This document shows positions 1 through 11,000 of a stretch of DNA of 64,000 nt, piece after piece. Made by a program: the position numbers and the translations under genes. The first letter of the stretch is position 1; each line of letters opens with the position of its first letter. Origin of the DNA: Plumapathes pennacea (Eukaryota > Cnidaria > Anthozoa > Antipatharia > Myriopathidae); assembly GCA_964036295.1 (NCBI GenBank), contig OZ038465.1:2489115-2553114 (forward strand), written 5' to 3'. The notes beneath the pieces are model-generated. The model made no database searches and had not been told where the DNA came from. It saw only the letters and a list, made by a program, of their open reading frames with translations.

Positions 1-140
1 AAATTGGTGCAAATAAAACGTTGTTGTTGTTGTTGTTGTTTGAACTCGGGGCTACCGTGCTGCAAATTTAGCAAGTAGTCTGAGTGGGACTTGAACCTGG
101 GACCTCCGGATTTAAGTCCGCCGCCCTAACTCAGCGACGT
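1..140 (-). mobile_element. tRNA-derived SINE, 3' part with CAA tail
   Basis: On the minus strand this reads as a tRNA-like head, with a B-box-like GGTTCAAGTCCC, followed by a tail containing CACGGTAGCCCCGAGTTC and a run of CAA triplets at 17-40. A second copy lies at 60825-60957 on the same strand and shares both the head and the GGTAGCCCCG segment. The head here is more decayed: the stretch matching ACTCGACCACG in the second copy reads ACTCAGCGACG. It is a SINE relic rather than a working tRNA gene. Confidence 0.7.
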
Positions 141-367
141 TATACCTATATTATTTTGATTGACTGTACTTAATTGGTCGTCATAGTTGATTGGCTAGAC
201 TTAATTTGTTGTAATATTCGATTGGCTGCCACAAGGTGACAGGGGGCGGAGTCTGTCTCCCCGTTTCCACGCATCCTCTGCTTTGGCAACCGAAACACGA
301 TTCTCGGAAATAAAGGGAGTGAATTATACTTTTCTGAAAAAGAAACGCTGACGATCCTTTGCTTAAG

Positions 368-1426
368 ATGATGGCTTCAAAGTCAAAGCCACGAAACAAC
401 AGCTGTTCTTTGTGGACGACCAGGACGAAACGAAGACACACAAAGTCGGCGGTGGGTGTACTTCTCGCCTCACTGTTGCTGTATAGTTACATGTATTACC
501 TCGTTCATTGGCACACACCAGACATAAAGCTTTCACCGATGCCAGACGTACACATAGAGCCGGATCTCAGAAGACAAGACTATTTTCTGCTTGCTCTGGT
601 GACTTCCACAACGTGGAGTACGGAGTCGTTTGATCTAAGAGAAACTGTTCGAATCACTTGGGCAGCATCGACAAAAAGCGCGCATTTACCAAAGTGTGTT
701 GTGGTGTTCAACATGGGACGCGCATATTCTAGGCTCGAAGACGAAAGAGTAGCAGCCGAAGCAGATGAGTATGGTGACATTCTGGTCGGAAATTATGAAG
801 ACAAGTACACAAACTTAATAATCAAGGTCCTCTTCTCGTTTCACTGGGCGAGCAAACTCAAAACAAAGTTCGTGCTCAAGGTAGACGAAGATGTGTACGT
901 ACGTCTCCCCAGCTTGGTGCAGTGGATGCAGACACAGGAACAGCCCGATAGACTGTATGCCGGAGTGAAACCGCAATCTTTACGTGTCTTCCGATTGCCT
1001 TGGCAAAGATATTTTGTCAGTTACAAAAGCTACAATGCTTCCTCTTATCCCGAGTACTGCCTCGGACTTTTCTACGTGGTGTCTAGTACACTGATTCCGG
1101 ACATGCTGCGTGCAGTTCGTTTCCACCAAGCTATTCCAATCGAAGATGTCTACATTGGCCTTTTGATGAATCATTTAAATGTGCCACCAAGGCATCTACG
1201 TGTTTGTACCGGAAAAATGGGAGCGCGTTCAAAGCTTAAGGCTTGTGGTGATTGTTTTTACTATAACAGTGTCTGTATTGGGCATTCTTTGGATGTGGAG
1301 AGAATGTTGTATATCCATGCGAGATTCTCGGTAATGAATACAGTCGATCAGAACATTTTGCGACGGCAGTGCGGTCTGGAGAAACTGATAGGAGATCCCT
1401 GGAGGGCTGGCAAATGTATTCACTAA
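368..1426 (+). CDS. beta-1,3-galactosyltransferase-like glycosyltransferase (GT31), intronless
   Basis: This 352-aa type II membrane enzyme is predicted to move a sugar (galactose or N-acetylglucosamine) in beta-1,3 linkage onto a glycan in the Golgi. A basic cytoplasmic N-terminus is followed by one hydrophobic anchor at about residues 27-46, then a lumenal catalytic domain. Family GT31 signatures are visible in order: RETVRITWA near residue 95, the metal and nucleotide-sugar binding KVDEDVYV near 171, and EDVYIG near 259. A Cys-rich C-terminus includes CGDCFYYNSVC. The reading frame stays open upstream to a TTG at 359, but the first ATG is at 368 and fits an animal start. Length and motif order match the family. 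The donor and acceptor sugars cannot be told from sequence. It is single-exon, as many animal B3GALT genes are, and sits on the strand opposite to the receptor array, so a functional link is not implied. Confidence 0.9.
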   Translation: MMASKSKPRNNSCSLWTTRTKRRHTKSAVGVLLASLLLYSYMYYLVHWHTPDIKLSPMPDVHIEPDLRRQDYFLLALVTSTTWSTESFDLRETVRITWAASTKSAHLPKCVVVFNMGRAYSRLEDERVAAEADEYGDILVGNYEDKYTNLIIKVLFSFHWASKLKTKFVLKVDEDVYVRLPSLVQWMQTQEQPDRLYAGVKPQSLRVFRLPWQRYFVSYKSYNASSYPEYCLGLFYVVSSTLIPDMLRAVRFHQAIPIEDVYIGLLMNHLNVPPRHLRVCTGKMGARSKLKACGDCFYYNSVCIGHSLDVERMLYIHARFSVMNTVDQNILRRQCGLEKLIGDPWRAGKCIH

Positions 1427-2336
1427 GGTTGCGGACACTTTTGATTGACTCCTGACGCATGATAAAGTATATATCGTTTTCTCGGGTCGCACAACTTGAG
1501 TGTATGTGAAACCTCTAGTGTTCGGCAAGCGCGCCGGACCATTGGAGGAATTGAGCTGAATGTTTAGTCACAAATTAACACTTTTTAAGCTTTTAACGAT
1601 TTCGTGCGTCTTCAATTGTGCGTTTGCAGTGAGTACGTTTCAGTCTCCGCGTAGGGAGATCAAAATGGATGGGCATACTTCTTGTCTCCCTGATACTCTT
1701 CAGAACAAATTTGAACGGTTTTCTAATATGCGGAAGAACTAAAAACTACAATGAACGAAGACGACTGAACTTAACTCGACTTAACTTATATACGCGAGAG
1801 AAAATTTTGAACTGACCAGTTACATAAATAATTTGCATATAAGCTAGAGTACACGCGGGAAAGCAACAATAAAGGTGTAAATGAAGGCCACTTGAAAGGC
1901 AGTGTTCATAGTTCGGCAAAACGGGTATTATTCACACAGTTTGGCAAAGGGTATTGTTCTTGTTCGGAAAAGGCCGCAACACTCCGCTTATGTTATGCAG
2001 TCCTCAGATAAATTATCCGTTATTGAAAAGTACACAGTGCCTCAGGTCATTACGAACATCTAGCATAGTGTTGATGTTAGAGGGGAAAGGTAAAATTAGT
2101 GTATCGGTTAAATCGTATAAACACAGTGCGAAATCTCCCTGTTCTATCGTGTCTTAGCCAATTATTAAAAGTGACTCAGTCATTATGGAGTCGAAGCAGA
2201 ATCAGTGCAGTTTTATCTGAGAGCACCGAACTGACTGATAAAAAATTTAGTGAAAGAAGAGGATCTCCTGGGATCTCCTCGGACGCGTACATGCTAAGAG
2301 TAAGGATTAGTTGACACGACCTGCATGGCGGACTAT
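1427..2336. other. non-genic spacer with one possible signal-peptide exon
   Basis: No supported gene is seen. A short plus-strand frame at 1560-1630 encodes a hydrophobic leader (MFSHKLTLFKLLTISC...) that runs to an AFA residue trio and a consensus donor GTGAGTACG at about 1629. This has the shape of a first exon of a secreted protein. No partner exon was found nearby, so it is not called as a gene. Confidence 0.3.
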
Positions 2337-2829
2337 ATATATATATGAGGAACAGATAATGTCCAAGGACAATTATCTGTGCATATTTCCGAAGCCAAAA
2401 GTAGTTTATTGTCTTTATTATCCTTCAAATATTTCCTCTCGCAGCGCAAATAACGGCGCGGAAACTGTGAAGCTTTTTAGTGCTCTCTGGAACTGCTTTT
2501 TGCTTGTGACGACACAAGCTTTAAAATGGAACGATTTTTTATTTTTTTTATGCTGGGCCTAAGGGCCCAGCATATAATTGTTTTCACCCGAAAACCACAG
2601 CGTAGGTATCATGACAATTGGTAAAAGAAGTCCCCCCTCTAGGATTTTGAAGTTTGATTGACGTGTAAGCAAAAATACTATATTTTGATTGGATAATGTT
2701 CACGTGCAAGCGGCGTGGAAGCCTTTCTTTTCTTGGCTGAGTTTCAAAGTTATGTAACGTGAGATTTTTGTTGACATCTACCTGCGGTTTTGGTTCATTA
2801 TATTCACTTTCACATTCTTATTCGTCCAG

Positions 2830-3046
2830 CTGGTTAAAACTAAGCGAAGGAAAGCAAACATAATCAAACGATACCATTTCGACAAGCTGAAGTGGCTCCT
2901 GGCTGGGTATTTCAGCTTTAGCCTACGCTCGTCAAACAAACGCGAATTCATCAAAACCGCGGTGATAATAGCTCTGAGATCAAACAGGCAGACTGGAAAT
3001 TTGGAAAGCCTGGTAGAAGAAATGCAATTTAGAAGACGAAAAACAG
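2830..3046 (+). CDS. possible internal exon, unrecognised product
   Basis: A pyrimidine-rich tract ending TTCGTCCAG precedes an open stretch of 217 nt that ends at the strong donor AAACAG|GTAAGT. The translated segment is basic (starting LVKTKRRKANIIKRY) and then amphipathic. No domain was recognised and no neighbouring exon with matching phase was found. It lies inside the inverted-repeat-bounded repeat, so it may belong to a mobile element gene rather than a host gene. Confidence 0.25.
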
Positions 3047-3606
3047 GTAAGTAATGAAGCCACCAGTTATTGAACTAGATTAATCGTGGCCTGTGATTAG
3101 AAACAAATGTTCGAAGTCAAACTGTCAAAACATTTATGCATGAAAATGAGATAAGTCACGCAATTACTCCCAAACTCAAAATGTAGATTCTCTCCTCCTT
3201 TTGAAGCAAATGCACGAGTGTTGTAATTATAACTTATAGTTTAATCCGGTTCATTTGAGTAAATCAAAAGCCAAGTTCCCCATACTGTATAATATTTTTT
3301 CGGGTGAGAAATTGAAAGAGAAAACTGAAGTTGATCACTCTTGGGAGCTCGCACCAGTCCAGAGATTGCTTATTCAACAATTCTTATGGTGCGTGCGGAC
3401 ACTTGCAACACCAAACTTGAATCCCAGCATCTGTCGCGTTTTCACGCGACAAAACTTGTTTATTTTTCTGGGTTACAAATCTGCATGCGGTGATTGGTTC
3501 ATATTATCATGTGATTTGTGATGACGTTGTGATCAAGTGACTTGGCGGGCGAGCAGTTTCGCCATTTTGAAGACAGCAAGTTGCTTGCCTTAGTTGGCTC
3601 TGTGGA

Positions 3607-4479
3607 TTGTTTTATGGACCGCTCATCTTACTTACAAACGCATACGCCGGCTGCGGTAGACACATACTAAATTTCATTGAGCGGTTTTGGCTTGGGTCGG
3701 TCCGTTCAGCCTCAAAAGCCATATTGAAAGCTAGGAAAGCAAATGCAATGAACTTATCAATGAACTGCATAACTATGCACAACTGTACAGAAATGTACGA
3801 AGAATCTGATATCCAGAACCTTGAGAACTTGAAGGAACAAGCTGAACGAAGGCGCTCGAGATACAAGACGAGAACCTGTGTAAAGACGGCGATTCTTGAC
3901 AAGCGCTTGATAGCGGATTATATGGAACTGTTTAGTATGAGGGTGAACTTGAAGGTACTTTGTATTCTTTTACTTTGTATTATTCTTGCTGATACAAGTA
4001 AAGCGTCAGAAAATCTGACTTTTGTTTGGGATCAAAATTTCACTCTTCTGTGCATTTATGTTGTTGTTGCGACATTTTGGCTCGGTGCCATGAAGGTCAA
4101 ACAATCAGTGGAACAGATGGCGTTATTATTTGAAAATTGGGAAATGGCTGAGGAAAAAGTGACCGTTGGTAGATCTCGCTTCGCTCAGTTTTATTGTATT
4201 CCCACAAATGTTTATGTGAAAGAAAACCAAAGCCCTCCAAGACGAAGTCGTGAGCCAAGCCACGTACCCTTGAATAACCTTTCACGCATTTTGAACAAGA
4301 GTAGAAAAAGCAGGCGACTAATACAAGAATACATTTCAAAGAATGTCCCAAAGTCGTCAAAAGTTCATGATTATACCCGAGCTTACGTACTTCACAATGC
4401 TAATGCGTTCCGTGAACGTGCATGTAAACAACATGGAAACGTTAAAAAGCCACAGATGGAAATGGAAAGAGAAAATTAG
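3607..4479 (+). CDS. hypothetical reading frame inside a dispersed repeat
   Basis: This open frame encodes 290 residues when opened at the TTG at 3607; the first ATG is at 3613. I do not recognise it. It has a hydrophobic stretch at about residues 116-128 (VLCILLLCIILAD), a second near 145-160, a basic Arg/Lys/Ser-rich C-terminal third, and an acidic-basic helical region around 70-90. The opening (ERFWLGSV) is shared with frames in related repeats at 28930-29040 and near 4700-4850, which marks it as part of a repeat family. A second, shorter frame follows at 4973-5497 and has a similar SRRFNKSRK segment, so the two could derive from an internal duplication. Coding status is doubtful. Confidence 0.25.
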   Translation: MFYGPLILLTNAYAGCGRHILNFIERFWLGSVRSASKAILKARKANAMNLSMNCITMHNCTEMYEESDIQNLENLKEQAERRRSRYKTRTCVKTAILDKRLIADYMELFSMRVNLKVLCILLLCIILADTSKASENLTFVWDQNFTLLCIYVVVATFWLGAMKVKQSVEQMALLFENWEMAEEKVTVGRSRFAQFYCIPTNVYVKENQSPPRRSREPSHVPLNNLSRILNKSRKSRRLIQEYISKNVPKSSKVHDYTRAYVLHNANAFRERACKQHGNVKKPQMEMEREN

Positions 4480-4972
4480 GATCAATAAACCATCGCTGCG
4501 AGAAAGCTAGAAGCTCAAAAAGAAGATTGCCAAAAGTAACCGAGGTGCTAAGATACGTTTGTATTTTAAAATGTGTTAAAAAACAGGCATTGCAAGATCA
4601 GACGTATTCAGAGATCAAAATCACAGAACCAAGTACAATGGGTTTTCTCTGTCAAGGGATATAGAAAAAAATTCCGGTCCTTCAGTTGTTGATCCAAACA
4701 AAACGATCATCGGTTGGCTTTCTGGATGCACGGAAGCCATACTTTAAGAGCGATTTTGGCTTGCATTGTTTTTAAGCGTCGGAAGACTTGAAAATAGCCG
4801 TACACAAATGCTTGATGTGCTACCAGCGGGATCCCCGTACAGTACGAAGGGTTGTGTTTTGCAAATGCTCGATTATAGATACCGCTTCTACCAATGTATC
4901 TGTGTTCTGAGCAATATTTGTGTGAAAGAACATCGAATAAGTAGTAGAAGACGTGTCGAAACTTAATAGAAC

Positions 4973-5497
4973 TTGAACTTTTCCCTACGGGCAGAGCGTC
5001 TCCCTTTGTCGGAAACTCTGCGGCTTTGTGTAACGCGCGGCGTATACGAACAGTCGGCGTTTAACTTCGTTTTGCGTGCAGTAAAGGTTCTTTGCTTATT
5101 GTCTGAGGATATTGAATTACTAATAGGTTTGAGGAAAATATCACGCGAGATTAAGATACAAGATCCGTCAATGAAATGTCACGAGCATAATATCATAGAA
5201 CGGGGAATCCCGAATCATCAGCTACTTAGCTTTCACTCACGCCGCTTTAACAAAAGCAGGAAAGACCGGCAGGCGATTACATCGAGAATATTTGTCACTG
5301 AATACCTCGAAGTCTTCAAAAGCTCAAGGTTGATATCCGACTACCCGAGCCGTAATGTTCGCTCCAAGCCCGTGATGCACGCCTTTGTTGTCACGGTATT
5401 CAAACGCCTGCAGCTTCCGATAGAGATTAATTTCGTCCGCTCGTTATTTGGTCACGTGTTACGATTCTACCAATCACGCGCGGGAGGAAATATTTGA
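4973..5497 (+). CDS. hypothetical reading frame inside a dispersed repeat
   Basis: An open frame of 174 residues with no recognised domain. Its middle (HSRRFNKSRKDRQAITSR) is similar in order to the C-terminal part of the frame at 3607-4479 (ILNKSRKSRRLIQEYISK), which suggests both come from one duplicated or repeated unit. Its end runs into the GATAACCCCCGCCTGGCG segment that is repeated at 58500. It begins with a non-ATG codon, so a real start is not evident. It is more likely a relic of a repeat than a host gene. Confidence 0.15.
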   Translation: MNFSLRAERLPLSETLRLCVTRGVYEQSAFNFVLRAVKVLCLLSEDIELLIGLRKISREIKIQDPSMKCHEHNIIERGIPNHQLLSFHSRRFNKSRKDRQAITSRIFVTEYLEVFKSSRLISDYPSRNVRSKPVMHAFVVTVFKRLQLPIEINFVRSLFGHVLRFYQSRAGGNI

Positions 5498-5719
5498 TGG
5501 GTCATAACAGCGAATAACCCCCGCCTGGCGAACTAACGCTGTTTATTGACAATATCCGAACACAGTTCTATTTATTTAGTCACAAAAATTATTACAAGAT
5601 GACTACTGAGGAGGACATCAATTTATTGGTCGAAAATGCAGTTCCAGAAAGCACTAAAAAGCTTCACAGTTTCCGCGCCGTTATTTGCACTGCGAGAGGA
5701 AACATTTGAAGGATTAAAG

Positions 5720-8070
5720 TGGCTCGTAATAGTTTCTGGCAGTTTATAGACCGGGAAATGACCTGCTGTTTAGTTTAATCGGCTTTTACTTTCTCAAAAG
5801 GGTTTTATGTCTATGGCATTGAGTCCTTATGAAGAGTGTGTTCTCATAAATTTTGAGCAGATATCGGTTACCATGGCGACACAACGTCACCTGTTGTGAG
5901 TGATATAAAAGCGGGAAAAAGTTACGAAATCTTGGACGTCCATTACTGAGTTTACGGACGACATTGAGGACAAACTCGAGAATTAGCTAGAATTTAAATC
6001 GCATCGTGATGAGGAAACCTATAAGTTGTATGGAAAAGTATTCCTCTCGAATTAATTGTTTTACAATGGAAGTACTACATGTCTGGCCTGAGAAACACTA
6101 CAAACCGGATTCGTGAAAGAGTGTAATTTTTACGGTGAGTCATTTGTGAGACTTTGGACTGAAGTACGCCTGTGCACGATGAAAGCAATATGACAGCGGG
6201 AAAAATACACAATATTCATCAGTGGACGTTCAGGTATGCCTGGTTTTTCTTATCCAGTGTTTACTATTTTCATCGTTTCATCATTTGCGGTTTCCTACCG
6301 AATTACAGTCGCAAAGTGAAGTTTATGCAATCGAGTTCAAGTTCAGCTGTGTTATTGCGCTCTTGACTCGTTTCTTGTCACTACTGTCAACACTATAAGC
6401 CAAGAAATTGAAGGAAAAAATAAATAAATATGTTTTTTACCGGGCTTGGTCGGTCCGTATAGGGTAAAACTGTGCTATCGGCATTGATACGGACCGAGGC
6501 AACTACTATATTCAGGCACAATTTTCCTCTATTACGGACCTCCTGCCCGGTAAATAACCTATATTTCTCGAAGGTGGAAAAGGTTTCTTGTGTTTGCCAG
6601 GTATTTGCCGGTCGCACTTGTCCCTTGTGTGATCGATGTCTTTCGGAGTAAGATTCTTGATGTGGAAGACGAGTGGGCCAAGATGATGAAATTTCGACTT
6701 ACTCAGTGTTTCGCGCGTGAAAAAACTATTTCGAGCCACCTTAAAGGTGGTGTTACACTGGTCGATTTGCAACGATACGATGTTGCGCTAAAAATTGCTC
6801 AGGTGAGACACCCCATTGCGAACGATTTTTCGCGATGTTTGCAGTGTTGCAACGCGTTGCAAGTTTTTGAAAGCAATTCATAAACTGGCAACACCGTTGC
6901 GCGAATTTGGAGCAAATCGACGTTGCAAATCGTCGCTGCAAATCGACCAGTGTAACACCAGCTTAAGGATTTGAAGGATGTGTGCGCTGAATAGAGCGGC
7001 GTAAGTATGATAGGCTCCCGGTTATTTCTATTCATTGGGCCTAACATGGAATATTTAGTTCTCTCCCCCCCCCCCCCCCCCTTTTTTTTGTCAGTGTTCG
7101 TTGTCGCTATTCCGGGAATAAATCAAGTTGGCTACAAATCAAAGTGCAGGGGAACACAAATATGGCGACGTCATCCAAAGGGCGTCATTCGAAATTAAAT
7201 AATTAGACTCCCTTTTAGAAGAATAGATAGGTGAACTTTACTAAAGTGATAAATAGTACATGAACTCATTTCATATTTTTTCCAGGCTGATCAGCTCTAT
7301 TGATTATGTAAAGATTATGGAGTGCAAAACTTAATTAATTAGGAGCACTTTGTACCCATTAAGCTGGTTTATTATCTTTTGTAAATACAACGTAAATGAT
7401 TTAGCGTACATGTCCAACCAATAGCAGTTTTATTTTGCGGTCCGCTAGTTTTCGAGGAGGTCTCGGGTGCGTTAATAAACTTACTCTTATGTGTTTAAGT
7501 TTCGCCCAAAATATTTGAGAAACGCACGGACTTGATGTAGTAAGACCGCAATCTCCCACGAGCTTAACCCCCGAAAAGCCGGAACATAATATTTTGCTAC
7601 TCCTCTGAAAAAGAAACGCCACAAACTATAGGAAAGGTTTATACTTTATTATCTACCTATTTAGGGAAGTTTGGAGGGAATTTTGTGTTTTCGGTTTTCA
7701 GAACTGACTATGATCAATCGCCGTGACGAATTATCATTCCGTCTATTCCTATTCCGGAATAGGAATAACAGAATACACAAAATACCAGATCCCAAAAGAA
7801 CAGACTTCGTGCTTTTCCGAAAACAGATTAGCTGACGTGACAGAATACGGAAGAAAAACACTGAAAGAACACGATTACCGGCTATTCTGTCCATTCCGAA
7901 TAAGCTGCTATTTGGCGTAGAGTAATATGACTACAAAAAGGGAATTTTAATGGATTATTTTGATAGTGTCGAGAGCTTTGCTCCTGTTTGCGATAAAAAC
8001 AGCAAAAATATTTACAACACCCAAAGCTAGAGCAGAGCTCGTTTAAAATATTGCGCCTACAAGGGCTAGC
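5720..8070. other. non-genic stretch
   Basis: No gene is supported. The stretch holds one MITE-like element (6741-6965), a C/T homopolymer run at about 7063-7088, and moderately AT-rich sequence with short palindromes around 7740-7770. All open frames here are short and either overlap the MITE or lack homology to anything recognised. Confidence 0.5.
6741..6965. mobile_element. MITE-like element with terminal inverted repeats
   Basis: The left end GGTGTTACACTGGTCGATTT is mirrored on the right as AAATCGACCAGTGTAACACC. TTAA-like sequence flanks both ends (ttaaaggtgg and cagcttaagg), consistent with a TTAA target site. The 225-bp body has no coding capacity, and small frames across it are shadows. 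Confidence 0.75.
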
Positions 8071-8074
8071 CGCT

Positions 8075-11000
8075 TTACTCAGCTTCGACCACATTGTACA
8101 CAGGTTCATCTGGGGTGTGGTTCTCCTGTGGGGGCCCTTCTCCTTCTCCCTGTTCAAGCACCTGGTATACTGGGTCCTTTGTACCATTAGTGTTATCACA
8201 AGGGTCCTCAAGAACCACATAATCCTGTCCTGTGTCTCTATTGTCGTCTTGATTTTCCCTATCTGTTGAAGGAATTGAAACAAAAAAATTAAGCAATTGC
8301 GCTGGCATGAGCTTGAATGTTCTCCAATAGGTATGGAACTTCCTTTATGTGAGATAAAAATTAATTTCATAATGTATCATCAGAAAATTGACTCTTGAAC
8401 CTCATGTAGCCACGCGTTCATTGACCATATTTGTCCACCCATTGGATATGAGCTGATAACCCATGTCCAAGGAACAATCAAAAGCCTATAAATCCAATAT
8501 CCGTGATCCAGTTTTTAATAATGCTTATTATCTAATTATATTGATATGCGAATCTGAGTTGTATCAGCACAGAAAGACAGTGATGTTTGACAATAATATC
8601 TTGATACTCGTAAAGACTTAATTCACCCTGTTTTGTCTAAATTGCACATTTTGAGACTATCCACGCATCATGCTAAAAGAAGTAGCAATTAGCGATGTGT
8701 TGCAAGCACCAAGAAGAATTCTGGCCGGGAACGTAACTAGCTTGCGTCGGATCCGAACCCAACACCAGCAGCTGCATAGCTTAGTTGTTTAATATATTTA
8801 GTTTGTTATTTCTTGCTCAGTTTATCAGTTAATTTGTTCTAAGTTTGTTTTACTAGATTAAGGCCCGAGCGAACGAACGCAACATGTTGGCACAACATCG
8901 CCCAACAATGTTACCCAATGAAAGAATGAATCGCAATTGCTGCTCTTACCGTCGCATGAAACATTCAGTGCACACAGTGTTGGACATTTTTTGGGTAACA
9001 TTGTTGGGCGATGTTGTGAACATGTTGCGTTCGTTTGCTCGGGCCCTTATAGTTAGTAAATTTTGTCTAGTTCGGATGCGACGTAAGCAGGCTAGGTCGT
9101 AACTGGCAGACCCCGTAGTGCGTCAGCTAAAACCTAAACGCAGGCCAATCTTAAACGTCTAAGTCATCACACCAGACTCGGTGAAAAAGAACACGACATT
9201 GTGTGCGGTGCTTTGCATTGAACGGTTCATTAGCGGGCTACTTGTTTGTCAACAAAATTTAAATAATCTGTATCTATTTGATGGGGAAAAATAGCGGAAC
9301 ATGCGTGCCAGACCTTTATGAAGAGCGCGGCTTTGCTTGAAGAGCGGCTGGTAATAATCTTCAGTTTTGATTTCTTGGGGTTTGCTGGTATCCAGAGCTT
9401 GGTAAATGGAAGGATCTTTGGCAGGTTCTCGGTGTTTCTCTCTTTGTAAGGATTCGTATGTTGGTTGGTCACTTGATGCTGCTCGTGTATTCTGGACGAT
9501 GGGTTGGTATGTGCTGTCTAGTTTCTCAGTGTATGCAGCGTTTACGTTCTCGCTCATCATTATATTGTCGACACCTCTTTCGTATATCGGATTGACTGCA
9601 AGGAAGGAGATGCGCATTCATATTTTTTTTTCTAGAAAACAGAATTGATTAGTTGTTATGTGGACTAATTAGCCCCGTAGCTGGCGGTTTTTAGTGGATG
9701 CTGGTGAAATACACGTTCGCCATGTTGCATTTCGAGAGGGGAGACTGCATATATTGCTTCACAGATTTGTGGACAGGATATAATTATTGGGAAAGTACTC
9801 CATTTTTAAAATATCAGGGTTTATAACCGTGGTTAGTCATGATGTATGTGTTAACAGCTTACTTGAGTTGTTTAGTTCATTTCCTTTCTTCGCTGCGTCT
9901 CTTTCACTGCAGTAAAAGCGTTGGGGAGTGGAGTTATTATACCAGGGGGCAATTCAATAAAGCATTTACAAGTGTATTTTACAAGCTGGACTTAATTCTT
10001 CTGCACGTTAAAACACGCTTCAATCCAATAACATGGCCAAATTCTGTTACAGTTTTGCATGTGAAACCGGTATCTGTAATATTTTGCAGACTTTAGCTTT
10101 ATTAGAGTCTGTTTAGTGGTGGTTGACTAATGGTCCAACATGTAAAATACACGTGTAAATGTTTATTGAATTGGCCCCAGCACTACTATACTCCTCGTGC
10201 ACTTCGTGAGTAACAATTAATAGCCGAGATGTTGCACTCTACCTTTTTCGTCGCTTTCTTGTCAGCAGAGATACGGAAACGCAGATCACAATGACAAAGC
10301 CGAGACCACCGACTACAGACAGAGCAATGGTGACGCTTAATTCGTTCCCTGCTGCACGTGTCCCCCTTTTTTCCGCCATTTTTCCTTTTATTGTCGACGT
10401 AGCAGCATGCGCAGTGGTATGGGCAGTGGATTGAATGGTAAGGTAATCGGTTTTAGTTAGTCCAGTAGTGGTAACAGAATGTTTAGTGTTACTTGCACTA
10501 AACGAATAACTTGAGGTAATATGAGTGCCAGTAGTCGTAGTTTCAAATTCCGAGGTGGTCACCATGGATGCAGTGTCTGGTAACCATGGCAGCAAAGCAA
10601 CAGTAGTGGTAGCAGCAAGATACAGCGTGCTGCTTGCGGTCGCAGTTATGGTTTTAGAATGTTCAGTGGAAGTTTCCGTAGATGGAGTGATTTCATCAGT
10701 AGAAACTAAAGACCGGGTGATAGCAGCGGTGGACTGGGTTGTGTTCCCAAAAAACATGACCTCTGACACAGAGCGGCTCATTGTTGTTGCCGATGCCTTA
10801 ACGGAAGGAAGGTCCCCTGGTGGTGCAAAATAATCAGTTAAATAGGCACCTGGAGGTCACACATGACCCAACATTTGTCTTTACATTTACCACGGCTATC
10901 ACACTGTACAATGCAAGCGATTGTCACTACAACACCGATCTTATTGGAAGCGTTGCTTTGTCATACTCACATTGTTTGCTTCCTGAGATCTTCACAAGAA

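Larger units (their letters stand above)
2337..5712. mobile_element. repeat bounded by inverted repeats, about 3.4 kb
   Basis: The segment near 2410-2510 (CGCAAATAACGGCGCGGAAA) returns as its reverse complement at 5623-5712, with about 90 bp matching almost throughout. A second copy of the right end, with extra terminal sequence matching 2337-2400, lies at 58400-58880. The interior holds plus-strand reading frames at 3607-4479 and 4973-5497 and a possible exon at 2830-3046. Interior stretches are also related to repeats in intron 1 of gene C (28700-29050 and 30353-30620) and at 46260-49870. This is therefore a dispersed repeat family. No transposase motif was recognised, so it could be non-autonomous or a nested composite. 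Confidence 0.55.

Noticed and set aside
10525..10833. Plus-strand 102-residue frame
   Set aside because: It is antisense to the transmembrane exon of gene A, whose coding sense is backed by four paralogues and splice phases.
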